Assembly (NCBI GenBank): GCA_030686995.1
Contig: CM060697.1
Location: 102,919,272-102,983,271, forward strand
Length of the DNA stretch: 64,000 nucleotides
Source of the DNA: Artemisia argyi
Lineage: Eukaryota; Streptophyta; Magnoliopsida; Asterales; Asteraceae
Direction: 5' to 3'
The notes under the pieces were generated by a model, which was not told the DNA's origin, searched no databases, and worked only from the letters and a program-made list of their open reading frames with translations. Position 1 is the first letter of the stretch; each line of letters opens with the position of its first letter. Positions 32,195-50,202 of this stretch are shown piece after piece. The position numbers were made by a program, and so were the translations under genes.

Positions 32195-32880
32195 TTTCGA
32201 TATTTTTCGTTTTTGTCCGTTTTTGTTTGTTTTTTTACGTTTTCGTCTGTTTTTTTACGTTTTCGTCAGATTTTTTACGTTTTCATCCCTTTTTTTTTTC
32301 ATTTTCGTCAGCTTTTTTACGTTTTCGTCTGTTTTTTTACATTTTCGTCCGATTTTTTGGGTTTTCGTTTGTTTTTTACGTTTTCGCCCGCTTTTTAACT
32401 TTCTTGTCAGGTTTTTTAAGTTTTCATCCGATTTTTTTCATTTTCATCTGTTTGTTTACGTTTTCGTCAGATTTTTTATGTTTTCGTTCGATTTTTTATG
32501 TTTTCGTCCGTTTTTTTACGTTTTCGTCAGATTTTTTACGTTTTCGTCTGTTTTTCTACCTTTTCATCTGATTTTTTATGTTTTCGTCCGTTTCTTTACG
32601 TTTTTGTCAGTTTTTTTACGTTTTCATCCGATTTTTTTATGTTTTCGCCCGTTTCATTACGTTTTCATCATTTTTTTTACGTTTTCGTCCTATTTTTTTA
32701 TGTTTTTGTCTTTTTTTTAACGTTTTCATCCGTTTTTTTACGTTTTTGATAGACTCTTTACGTTTTTGTCCGATTTTTTATGTTTTCATCAATTTTTATA
32801 CGTTTTCGTCCATTTTCTTACGTTTTTGTCCGTCTTTTTACTTTTTTGTTTGATTTTGGATGTTTCCATCTGTTTTTTTA
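32195..32880 (+). repeat. Minisatellite array, left arm (about 34 units of 20 bp)
   Basis: Consensus TTTTTTACGTTTTCGTC plus a variable NGA/CG trinucleotide, about 20 bp per unit. Reading through in any frame gives a Phe-rich repeat with 20-residue period (three units), which is a by-product, not a protein. Confidence 0.9.
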
Positions 32881-32889
32881 TTACGTTAA

Positions 32890-33925
32890 AAGTCTGGCGA
32901 AAAAGTAAAAGATCTGACGAAAACGTAAGAAAAGGGAAAAAACGTAAAAAACTGGAAGAAAACGTAAAAAAATCTGAAGAAAACGTCAAAAAAACGGACG
33001 AAAACGTAAAAAATATGACGAAAACGTAAAAAAAAAGACGAAAGCGTAAAAAATCTGACGAAAACGTAAAAAAAACGGACGAAAACGTAAAAAAATCAGA
33101 GGAAAACGTAAAGAATCGGACGAAAATGTCAAAAATCTGATGAAAACGTAAAAAATCTAACGAAAACGTAAAAAAACGGACGAAAACGTTAAAAGTCTGA
33201 TGAAAACGTAAAAAAATAGACGAAAGCATAAAAAATCTGACGAAAACGTAAAAAAAGGACGAAAATGTAAAAAATCTGACGAAAACGTAAAGATTCAGAC
33301 GAAAACGTAAAAAATCAGACGAAAACGTAAAGATTCAGACGAAAACATAAAAAATCTGACGAAAACGTAAAAAATCTGACGAAAACGTAAAGAATCAGAC
33401 GAAAACGTAAAAAATGAGACAAAAACGTAAAAAATCTGACAAAAACGTAAAAAAACGGACGAAAACGTATAAAATCTGACGAAAACGTAAAAAAACAGAC
33501 GAAAGCATAAAAAATCTGACGAAAACGTAAAAAATCTTACGAAAACGTAAAATAACGGACGAAAACGTAAAGAATCGGACGAAAACGTAAAAAATCTGAT
33601 GAAAACGTAAAAAATCTGATGAAAACGTAAAATAACAGACGAAAATGTAAAAAATATGACGAAAACGTAAAAAAACGGACGAAAACGTAATAAACTTGAC
33701 GAAAACGTGAAAAACGAACGAAGACGTAAAAAACGGACGAATACGTAAAAAAATCTGACAAAAACGTAAAAAAAACAGACGAAAACGAAAAAAACGGACG
33801 AAGACGTAAAAACGGACGAAAACGTAAAAAATCGGACGACAACGTAAAAAATCTGACGAAAACGTAAAAAAATAGACGAAAACGTAAAAAATCAATCGAA
33901 AACGTAAAACAACTGACGAAAACGG
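32890..33925 (-). repeat. Minisatellite array, right arm (about 52 units of 20 bp), inverted
   Basis: The consensus CGAAAACGTAAAAAATCTGA is the reverse complement of the left-arm unit. Only about ten bases separate the two arms, so a transcript would fold into a long imperfect hairpin. A frequent variant replaces ATCTGA by AACGGA. Confidence 0.9.
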
Positions 33926-34106
33926 ATTTTGGGGTATTTTAATGGAAAATAGGGGAAAACAAAAAAAAAGTGTTTTGTAGTTTTGTGTATTAAAGTTGGA
34001 AATAGGAATTTTGCGTTTTGTAGAGAATTTTATTGGAAAACACTAACTTGAACGCGATTTCTATTTTCCTTGTTTTCCACAAAATATTTTGTGGAAAACA
34101 AGGGTA

Positions 34107-34205
34107 TTTTCCCTCAACTAAACGCACCCTTGATATTGGCAATGATGATTTTATAAAGAAACTTGATATTGGCAATGATGATTTTATAAAGAAAAGCTTG
34201 ATTTT
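34107..34205. repeat. Short tandem repeat at the foldback insertion site
   Basis: TTGATATTGGCAATGATGAT followed by TTTATAAAGAAA is present twice from 34130, with a third partial copy. The same TTATAAAGAAACTT precedes the element at 31834-31847, showing that the element landed inside this repeat. Confidence 0.7.
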
Positions 34206-34341
34206 GGCATGGTATTTCCAAATGAAAGGCAAAAAATTTTTTTTCATTTTGCAACATTTGATGTTGCAGCCAAATATGAAAAGCAGTTTTGTTATAATTT
34301 GAGCTTTTACCTGAGTTGTGTAAAATTGTGAACTCGACATT

Positions 34342-34860
34342 TGTTGATATTGTTCCCAGCCTTCCCTATAATGTTATCCAAGCCCTCTCTAGACCTTAGG
34401 GTGTACTTCTTGATGGTGGATTATGGTTGGTGATTCTGTGGTGGGTTGGTATTGTGATGGTGGATTATGGTTGGTGGTTGATTATGTGTTGGTGGAATAT
34501 GGTTGGTGGTTCTGTGTTGGGTCTTTGTGGTTATGTGGTTGTTCTGTGTTGATATGGTTGTGGTTCTGTGTTGATATGGTTGTTGGTTCTGTGTTGATAT
34601 GGTTTGTGGTTATGTGATTGAGCTTTGTTTATAGTCAGCAAAGCTATAGCTTGGGAATCTTACTGTTGGGCTTGCTTGTTTTTTACAAGCATGCAGTTTG
34701 GGAATCTTACTGTTTTGCGACATTTGTATCAATTTGTGATTGTGGAAATCTGCTTTTGTGGATTGGATGTAATTGTGGATATCTGCTTTTGTGGATTGGG
34801 ATTGTATTAACAATCTGTGATATCCAGGCCCTCCCTATTTGGTTATAACCCTTATGTTTG
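34342..34860. repeat. Two internal copies of the MULE left-end sequence
   Basis: 34342-34405 (GATATTGTTCCCAGCC...AAGCCCTCTCTA) and 34817-34860 (GATATCCAGGCCCTCCCTAT) both resemble the left end at 28818-28880 in the same orientation. They suggest older or nested MULE ends within this element. Confidence 0.6.
34405..34620. repeat. GT-rich irregular minisatellite
   Basis: Variants of GGTTCTGTGTTGATATGGTT and GTGGATTATGGTTGGTG follow each other with units of about 20-25 bp. No support for a gene. Confidence 0.7.
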
Positions 34861-35169
34861 TGTGGAATCTGCACTTGGACAATGGTTTTAACTTTGTGTT
34901 TCACTTTTGCTTATAAGGCGATGACGAATGGTTTCTAAAACCCGAATGGATGGCGAAGTGATATTTTTATCACTTGCGCAACCTTCAAATCCGAGCCTAA
35001 CTAAAAATCTACTTTTTTTTCGATAACGTTTTCAAATCTGAGCCTAAAAGGCGATGACGAAATCTGTGTTGTGTGGAATCTGCACTTTTAACTTTGTGTT
35101 TCACTTTTGGTTTTTCACTTTTGTGATTGTGTGGAATCTGCATATGTACAATGGTTTTAACTTTGCTTT

Positions 35170-35247
35170 GGTGGTTCTGGGTTATTATGTTGATGATATG
35201 GGTGGGTTGGTGGTTCTGGGTTATTATGTTGATGATATGGACAATGG
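35170..35247. repeat. 39-bp direct repeat
   Basis: GGTGGTTCTGGGTTATTATG... occurs twice back to back, near the right end of the MULE, and is followed by a poly(A) run (about 35273-35302). Confidence 0.85.
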
Positions 35248-35270
35248 TTGGACAAAACAAAACAGACAGA

Positions 35271-35305
<35 letters not shown>

Positions 35306-35593
35306 ACTTTAACTTAAAAAAAAAAAGGACAAAACTGACAAACAGTAAAAAACACAAAAATTGCACACTGACAAACAGTGGCCTAATGTTCCCACACCCT
35401 CCCATAGGGAGGGTTGTGTTAACACAACCCATCTTGATATTAAAATGACGTTGACATTCATGTCGACTTACAATATACCATATTCAATCTTCAATAGGAG
35501 CCATCTATTAACTTTCCTCATTTGCTAAAGAGTATGACTCCAAAAGAATTTTCTTTTGTCTCAATTCTTTGAATATCCAAACATTACACATTA

Positions 35594-37563
35594 CTAGACG
35601 AATACCCGTGCATAGCAACGGAATTTTCTAGCGGCAAACAATTATAGTTATGATATTGTGGTAAGTATTTCGTGTAACGTTCAAACATAAAAATATCAAA
35701 ATGTAATTGCAAAAGTTTATGATATGCAATAGTTCAACTCATATTTTTTTAACATGTATCAAATAATATATAAAAACATTTAGTGAAAGTGAAAATAAAA
35801 CATTAAATCAATTATGAGATAACTAACAATACACGTTATTCGTCACGTCAAACTTTTTAGTACACAATATCATCGACATTTCTTTGATTTTTCATTTCCC
35901 TCTATCTATCTATCTATCTATCTTCTTTCTCTACTTTATTCTATGAGTTAGCACAAGTTGAAAATGAAAATGAGGATTAAAGCGTGTCTAGTCTTGAATA
36001 AGATATACGTAGTATTTTAGAAAGTATTTAATTTAAAAAACATTTTTTTTTTCTTTCAACTAACTAATGACATTTGAATTGACATTGGCACTTTTAACAA
36101 ATCATTCCTAAATCTAATGATTACACATTTATCAAATCGTTCCTAAGTAGTATAACGGTTGACATTTCAATTTATCAAATCATTACAACACGTATGTTTG
36201 AAGTCAACTTTGCTACATATACTCCGAATACAACTTTAAGTTTTCAAAATTTTCAATCTTCAAAAAATGAGATAAACCAAGAAATGCGATAAACCCTTTT
36301 ATATGTACTATAGAAAGAAAGAGTAAAAATTAAGATATTTAATCGCAATACATATATTTACCAACTACATAACTAAAATTAAAAAAAAAATAAAAAAAAT
36401 AAAAATTCTCAAATTCTAATAACTAATTTAGATAACAAAATTCACAAACAAACTTACAAAGATACTTACAAAACAAAATATACAAAAAAATTTACATAAA
36501 AGATTACACAAAGAAATTTACAACAAATTTAAGTAACAATTATTTTGAAGAACCTACTCATCAGGGCAGCAAATTAAATAGATATTCCAGCGAGTTAATG
36601 GGGAAGATCTGAAAAAGGTCAAAAAATCAGATCTATAAAACAACCTTTCAAAACTCACTAAAACATCTAAACTTTCAGAGAATTTACAAATACTAACAAC
36701 TTTATAACAAAATTTACAAAATAAATATTATAACAAATATTAACAACTTAAAAAATATAGCATACACATCCCGACAACACAAGCGGCGACATCATCTTTT
36801 TCCGGCGAGTCAGCAGCAGCATCTACTTTTTCTGACGACAACCAGTGGTGGTTGTAACAAAAAAAAGCCAAAATATTTATACAAACTCAGATCTACAAAT
36901 AAGCCTATAGATCTATAAGGTAAAACCTTCAAACTTGATAAATAGACATAGATCTAATAACAATGCTCAAGAAATACCTTACAACGTGAAGAAAAAAACC
37001 TTTTGTTAGGTATTGTCTCGATGGTAGTGCTTCTATGGTGGTTGGGCTCTCGGTAGAGGTGTAAGTTTCAAACGACGGATGAGTTTTGTGATGGTTTGGT
37101 ATGGTGCTGGTGATGTTCGGTGGGAGGAAGTCCGGTTGTGGAGGGGTCCGGCGATGGAGGGTTGGTGTGGTGATGGGACTTGTGGTGTGTGTGTGTTTGT
37201 ATAATGTGATATGAGAGAGATATTATTTGTATAAATTGTGGCTAGCCAAATGAATTCCAGATTTTACAGCATCCTTGCCATATATGCAAATATAAGTTTC
37301 AAGTGTACATTTAATTACTACAAAGAAGTCAACCTGTTATTTTGAAGTTTCCTTTGTGTATTGTTTGACAGCAGGCAACACGGTTCACTTTAAGTTTCTG
37401 TTTTCACCATTAATTTCCTGTGATTGTTTCCATGAATATGAATATCAGTTTCAATATTAATTTCCAGCGGCCATAAATTTCGCAGGGGCAAAATCGGGAT
37501 TGACCGAAAGTTCAGTTTTTCACTTTTCTACTTTGACCGTTTTGTCTTTATAAGTAGTATAGA
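35594..37563 (-). mobile_element. Helitron-like non-autonomous element
   Basis: Read on the minus strand it starts TCTATACTACTTATAAAG after an A and ends with a CCGT...ACGG hairpin, then GTATTCGTCTAG before a T. This is the Helitron pattern: 5' TC, 3' hairpin plus CTAG, insertion between A and T. It carries no Rep/helicase. GC-richer pieces (about 36770-36860 and 37020-37200) may be captured gene fragments that I cannot identify. Confidence 0.7.
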
Positions 37564-40500
37564 TATGCATATAACAATAAGCGGCTTAAAAGCCCATTTG
37601 CTTTTGCCTTTTGTTTTTGTTTTTGTTGCTGCCCTTTGTTTATTCACTTTTGTTGGGGCGGTTTTTTGGGAGCCCAATATGTAAAATAAAACTTTGGTAC
37701 CCGACCCTGGCTGTTCATCAGAACTCACAACTTCCTCTTTCTCAAAGGTTCCGACCGGACCTTACATCCACCGGCGTTTTACCGGAATCCGACCCAAAAA
37801 AATTACGTTACTGTAGTGCTACAGTTGTCTGTGATGGGTGTACAGTAACGCTAATATTTTAATCAGTTTGTGGTTATTTGGCTGCCAAATGTTGCTAGGT
37901 ACAGTGCCACCCTTTCTTCTAGCCACATATTAGTTTTGGGTTGGTTTATTTTGGTCTGATTGTGGTTCTGGATTCTTCATAACCACACACACAATTTTTT
38001 TGGGGTAAGCCAAATTTAGGGTTTTTATTCTTTTTTAATTCCGGTTATTTTTTCTAAAAAAATTTGTATTTTTATTCATAATTTTATGTTTAATTACAGC
38101 CGTAAATGTGTGATTACGAACGTTTATCTGTTTGTTTTGGGAGAATAGGTTTCAGCAACCTTTGGCTTTCAACAGGTAATAGATTTCTTTTAAGATATTG
38201 TTATGATCTTTTTTTATCTTTCATAATGGGGTTTGTTATTTAGTTAATTTAGATTAGATGGTTAAACTTTCAATTTATTTGTAAATTGAAATTAGGTTAT
38301 GGTATTTGATGTTTTTCATTTCGGTAAATATTGTTTATATTTATTTGGTTTTAAAAGGTTTTAAGTGCATAAATGGTGTTCCAAGGATATATCTTTCAAA
38401 TGATTGGTGTGAATTTCTTAATGTCGTTTGTCATGAGTTTCGATAAAGAAATTATTTGTTTGAGTTGATCATTCTTAGGGTTAAGTTGTTATTGGCTTTT
38501 AAAGATTAGTTTTTATGTTGGTCTTAATATGACGTAGTCTATTTTGGTTGGTGTTATTGTTGTTTTCGTGTTATAACTTCAAGAGCTGAAAAATATATTG
38601 ACACAAAAATGACTTGACCTGTAGTTTAAAGAACTGAAATTCAGTTATGTAGTGAAGTTAATCTAAAATGAAAAATAAGCTTAAATTCGGTTGTGTAAGA
38701 GGTGTTCATTGTATGTGGTTTGTAAAAGTTTGTAACTTTTACCGTGTTTGGTTTGTAGGTTGATGTTATGTCACTGGAACACGAGTTTTTTACAACCAAG
38801 TGGATCACTGTAGAAAATCATGGTTTGTGCAGGGTTTGCTGCCAATGTAGTTTTGGTTTCTGGTGTTTGTCTGCTAGATATTAGTGAAGCTAATGTTGCT
38901 TTAGCCTTATCCGCTGCTATCTTGACAGGGCATCATGGTAATGTGTTTGCAGCCATGGGGGTGGACTCATAGCTTGGCAGGGCAACTCACTTGGTTTGCA
39001 GCCATGTCGTACATCATGTGGGTGGCGCTGCAAACAGCTATGTTTGCAGCCATGGGCAACAATATTGGCTGCTTATTGTTTCTATCGATTTGTTGGTTAC
39101 GCTGGCCTGCATTAAGCTTGCAGATGTGACCACCTTGCATGGAATGCAATGTATACTTTTTTGCAATTTAATTTAGATTGCTATATCAAGGCTACGATGA
39201 GTTTTAACGGGTCATGTTAAAAATGAGATTCCCTGTATCTTGGCATGGCATCCTGTTAGAGTTGCAGCCATGACGGGTGCGTCCATTTTTTTCCTAATTG
39301 GTGCCCTATCTAAGCCTATATTTGAAAGCTTGATATCTTGAACGTGTGAGCGATGATGAACTTTCTGCATATTAACTATTTCATGAATGTGGCTAGCGCA
39401 TTCCCGCAACTTGGCTTGGTAACAAGGGCTGTTTTGTGGTTGCAGCCATAGCGGGTGCGCCATGTTGCCCAAAGAAAATACAGATCTGAGCCCCATCTTA
39501 GTGTGCATTAAACATTCTTTATTAGCTTGGAAGAAAAACTACACAAGGTATATTTCTTTCCTAATTTATCGTTTTAAATATCCACATTTTGTGCTTATGG
39601 ATTTACCTTTCCTTTCTTTCTTTTTTTTTTTTTTCTTTTTTTTTTTTTACTCAATGCATGTAATAGCCAGGACAAAACCCGTGTTGTCAATAATAAGGAA
39701 CCGGTTCACAGCCCTGATTCCGAAGTTGAGTAAAATACCTTTTGATCGCTTTTTGACTAATGTCTATTCTTTGTATAAAATTGTTTTAATTATTTGCTTT
39801 TTCTTTTTCAATCTGGTTTTTGTGTGGGGGATTTTTTTAATTAATTTTGGTGTTATGTGTGATTTCAGTATGAAGCACTTGGTTGGTTATGTGGTGGATT
39901 GGGTTTTTTGCAACTCTTGGATTGATGGCTACCTTGAACGACAAAGCTTTGAAGATACCATTTGTAAGTCATATGATTCTGATAGCTATTTATTGTTATT
40001 TATGTAGTAAGGGGAGGTCCGTTAAATATGTAAATGAATAATGATAGTTAAAGGCTGAATGTCCTTGCTAGAAGATCAAACATTGTGAAATGACTTGACT
40101 ACGAAGGTGGCAAAGATGATAGCCACTATGAGACTGAATATGGTGAATTGAGCTTCGACTACCACATGAACGACCCGAACGTAGAAGTTTCTACCTCAGA
40201 AAACTCGGTGGAGGTAATTTTATATTGTCTTTTGGTTTCTGTGTGTTATATTACGCATGTCGTTTCAGTTTTTTCTACTGATTTTCTACAGTCGGTTACA
40301 ATGTACATATTTGGACATCCAATCGGTAGACAAGTGTCATTTACTGAACGATTACATTGAATCAAATCATGTTGGAGATTAGTGCACGGCCTTTGTCAAC
40401 AATGAAGGTGAGTTGAAGTATGGTGCTACTTTAAAGTATTTAATTTTTTTTTTTTTTTTTTTTGTTATTCTTTTCTTAATATTTTTTTTTTTATTTTATT

Positions 40501-42726
40501 TTATTTTTATTTTATTTTTTTCCCTTTTGAAAGTTTGATCTCATGACAGAGGTACAGTTTGTTGTCACTAATGTGTGGCGCATTGCTTAAATCTTGCTTT
40601 TTATAATTGATATCTAGATTGCAGATTTGTTTCACTGGGATAAAGCGTATTTGTTATTGTGTACAGATTTTGGGAACTGGTATTGTGACATTGTCCGTAT
40701 GTTGGCCGGGCAGCATCACAGAAGTGATGATGACACTCCTCGCGAAGGTATGTTTTTAGGGGTGTTTATTCGCCTTATATAGTGATATAGTCGTCTTATG
40801 GCTTATTTAGTTTTAGGCTTATGCTTCATAATCTCTTTTTTTTTTCCTTACTTTAAGACTTCTCAGCATAGATAAGTTACTATGTCATAATGAACATACA
40901 TAGCCACAAAAAAAATGAGGTTATGAAGCATATGCCTAAAACCAAATAAGGCATAAGCTGGCTTAATAAGCTGAAACAAACACCCCCTTGATAATCTGAC
41001 TATCTTTTTTTATCATTCCAATATCATATGCCCGATATTTTAGCGCAACTGCTTCTACTAATAATCGTAACTTTTCCTTTTTTATAGAACTAACTTTTGG
41101 ATTTCCACTGAATTCGCAGCAACCTGACCAAAGCGATTACAATTACCACCCAAGATCATGTTCCGTGCATACCATCTACTGCAAGTACGCCCGCAACAAC
41201 AATAAAGCAGTGTGTTCTTCTTTGCGTGAACATGTCCGGAATCCGGTTTGAAAAATGGGCCAAAACAGGTGAAATCCAGCAACATGGCTGTTACTATAAT
41301 ATTTTTAAAAAAAAAAAAATTGGTGCGATATTTGAAATACATTTTATTTCACCTTTGTTATTTACTTATTTTGGAAACAAAAGGTGGAAATTTGATAATT
41401 AGTTTTGCATATTGTCATGTTTAAGTTAAGCTACGTATAGTTTTTTTGAACAATGAACGGGTCATTTAGGAACGGGCTGCATAAAAATGGGAGTGTTTAG
41501 GAGCGGGAATTCTACTTGGGTGGTTGTGTTATAAAGTCAGTTGGCAGTGCTGTTAAAGCTCACGTGTTCACCACATTTTTAAACTGTTTTCATCCTATAA
41601 TTGGGCTTTTATTTGTGTAACATGCATTTGAAGATGATGGGAAAGAGGGGTATGATCAGAAGCTTAAAGATTGAGCAGCACATGTACATCTTTAGGTGCG
41701 TGTATAATGGTTAGAACTTTCTGAAATGTATCACTATGTTTGAATGTATAAGACTTTATTTTGGGTAAGTTTGATGGATTATGCAATCTTTAAGGGTGTT
41801 TGGATATTGATTTTCCCAGGCAAAAATAATTCTGATCTATGTTTTAAACTTTTAATTAGTTCAAGGATAGCATATGAGTAACAATGTTTTATTTGTTTTT
41901 TAATGGTGATATTTTTAGGAGTGCTAAAGGGTGTTTGGTTGTTAACGATTTCGTGCTAACGAGTGGTAGTTTTCTATTGTTTGAAAGCAAGAGATGGCAA
42001 GGTGTCTTACTTCATTTATTTGTTATAATTTTGCTACCACTGTCCAGGTGTTGAATGAATGTTCTGAAGTAGAGAATTGGTTGAGAGAGAACAACTTTAG
42101 GACTCGCTTCTGAAGCACGCTGATCCAGTGCAAGGTATATGGGGAAATAACGAGGTAGGCGCATTGAACCAATTGCTTTACAATACGATTGGTGGTGATT
42201 TTAAGGTGGATGTTTTAAAACCCAGGCTAGAAACTTAATCAGTGTACATTTAGGTCAAGACTGATTCGAGATAATTGCACAATGAAATATAGGGTGACAC
42301 CGTGACAGTACCATAAGAGAAAACTACATATAAAGGAATCATATCTCAAAATTGTTTCTTTTAGAAGAGATGCAACCATAGAAGATTTCTATCAAGTCCG
42401 TCTACAGGTGTCAAACTCTTAATCCAGTGATGAAGGTAACGAAATTGCCTTTGCACAAACATTACATCAACTTTATTGCATATTTTGTGTTCTTGTTTTT
42501 CTTCGGTCTTGTGGACTTGGGGTAATAATACCTATTACAAATCCTGTGTAAAAGATAATGCACATTGGGCATATTGAAGTGTTATTTATCCGTTTATAAA
42601 GCAGATTGAAATGAGATCCGCTAAATTGATGTGGCTGACATGCCAATTGGGATCAGAATCTTAACTAAGACGATACTCTAAGGTACTTACTTGCCCCCAA
42701 TCCAAAAACCATACAAGACTCGATGA
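37564..42726. other. Intergenic stretch with exon-like fragments, gene not established
   Basis: Between the Helitron and TPI. It holds a perfect 10-bp inverted repeat (37806-37815/37841-37850), recurrent TGCAGCCATG (five near copies, 38949-39450), a T-rich block (40443-40520) and an exon-like frame at 40098-40214 followed by GTAATT. A frame at 40665-40747 is followed by GTATGT. These do not join into a recognisable protein, so I regard the area as a decayed gene or a non-coding transcript at best. Confidence 0.4.
40758..40987. mobile_element. Foldback MITE, 230 bp
   Basis: The left arm AGGGGTGTTTATTC...GGCTTATTTAGTTTTAGG pairs over about 80 bp with the right arm, which read inward gives GGGGGTGTTTGTTTCAG...CCTTATTTGGTTTTAGG. 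The whole element is close to one hairpin. Target duplication unclear. Confidence 0.75.
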
Positions 42727-48792
<6,066 letters not shown>

Positions 48793-50177
48793 TGCTGTTT
48801 ATTTTTTAATCAAGTTTTCAGTGAGATGAAAATGGCTGGCTGGCTGGCTGGCGGTGGGTTGGTAGAGATACTGTGAGTGTGAGTGTGTGGCGATGAGTTT
48901 AACGATAGATAGCTTTCTTTTGATTGCCTTTCACTCACTACATGTGAAACAGCTGTCTTTTTACGCGAGCTTTGGCGCGTGGATGCAACTCATGCAAGTC
49001 AATTTTGGTCTATTCAGTGTTGTTGGTTGGGTGTACCAATAAACTTTCGCTTGTATGGACGTTCAAGTCAAAACCGGTGGCGATAATTATCATGTGCAAG
49101 TGTGGGTGACCAAAATCGACCGACTCTTGAATCCTGTTTCGAAGTTGAACCGATCTTAAACAGGTCGGGACTCGGTTTGTGTTTTCCGTTTTATCGGGAT
49201 CCTGTCCCGTCCCGACTGTCCCGAAACCGAACCGAGCTTAATCGGGTCAGGACTCGGTTTGTCGGGTTGTCAGTATTCGGGATAGTCGGGATCGGGTTGG
49301 GATGAGTCGGGAGTGGCCCGATGCTCAAAACTATGTGCAAGTGGTCAGCTGCGCAAGGCCATCATTTGTGAGGGGTATTTGATTTAATATATATTTGTTG
49401 TATTTTATATATCTCTAACTTGATTTTTTTATTTCTTTCTTAAATATTATGTGAAAGGCCTTCGATTAGCATATATTCATTAGTATTTATATATGTCTGA
49501 GAATATTATATTTTGAATTTTTCATAATTGATTTACGAGGCCTCATTTATAGTTTTGCACTAGATCACCCAAATCAATGAGACGACCCTGGTCAAAACTC
49601 ATTTTGGCTGTCATATAACTTCAGCAAAATAATCATTTTCAATTACGCACTCAAAAATCTCCTTTCTCATAAATTAAGCTAAAATATTCTTTTTGACACT
49701 TTTTTTTTCCCCCTAAACCAACTAGAGTAACATTTTATTCATGAAAATAAAAATACAAATTACATTAAAAAAATAAAAATTTGTATTAAATTTAGATTAA
49801 ATTTGCAATTTTCTTAAAACCTTTAGACTAACTAAACATAATTTTAAAAATTTAAGGGTATAAATTGATATATGTATAAGGGTACAAACAAATTTTAATT
49901 TTAAAACAAAAATTTTAGAAGGAGAAAAATGAAGTCATCATCTTCCTCCTCTACACAAGCTCACACACCATAAACACGCGCGCACACACAAACTCAACAC
50001 AAAAACTTGATGAAAACACAAATTCAACACAAAACATCCCAATTAAAATCAGAAAAACAAAACAAAACCCGTCTTTAAAATCAGACATCTTTAAAATCGA
50101 CGCATTTCATCGAACATCTCAGTAAAAACACCACTAGTTATAAAGCGTTTATAACCTTACAACAAAGACCTATAACA

Positions 50178-50202
50178 CCCCCCCCCCCCCCCCCCCCCCC
50201 CC
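50178..50202. repeat. Poly(C) run, 25 bp
   Basis: Uninterrupted C run in intergenic DNA, one of three long G/C homopolymers in the window. Confidence 0.9.

Larger units (their letters stand above)
31848..34129. mobile_element. Foldback-like element containing inverted minisatellite arrays
   Basis: The ends GGGTGGCGTTTAGTTG and (inward from the right) GGGTGCGTTTAGTTG form a terminal repeat of about 15 bp. The flanks AAACTT and TTGATATTGG, compared with the neighbouring tandem unit, suggest an empty site AAACTTGATATTGG and a 2- or 3-bp duplication. Subterminal parts are rich in GGAAAAC. The centre is two oppositely oriented arrays of a 20-bp unit. No transposase is present. Confidence 0.7.
28811..35430. 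mobile_element. Mutator-like element (MULE), 6.6 kb, with nested insertions
   Basis: The perfect 9-bp duplication ATCTTGATA is at 28802-28810 and 35431-35439. Terminal inverted repeats begin GGGTGGTGATATCC at the left and GGGTTGTGTTAACA read inward from the right; 20 of the first 27 positions match, including the shared CCCTCCCTAT. Inside are a GRF zinc-finger gene, a truncated OTU-like gene, an LTR-like repeat and a foldback minisatellite element. No MuDR transposase is recognisable, so it is non-autonomous. Two further copies of the left-end sequence lie inside near the right end (34342-34405 and 34817-34860). Confidence 0.85.

Noticed and set aside
32213..33895. Long Phe/Val/Ser-rich open frames on both strands over the minisatellite
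   Set aside because: They arise because a 20-bp unit lacking stops in most frames gives a 60-bp, 20-residue period. The same peptide appears in several frames and from both arms, so it is not a protein gene.
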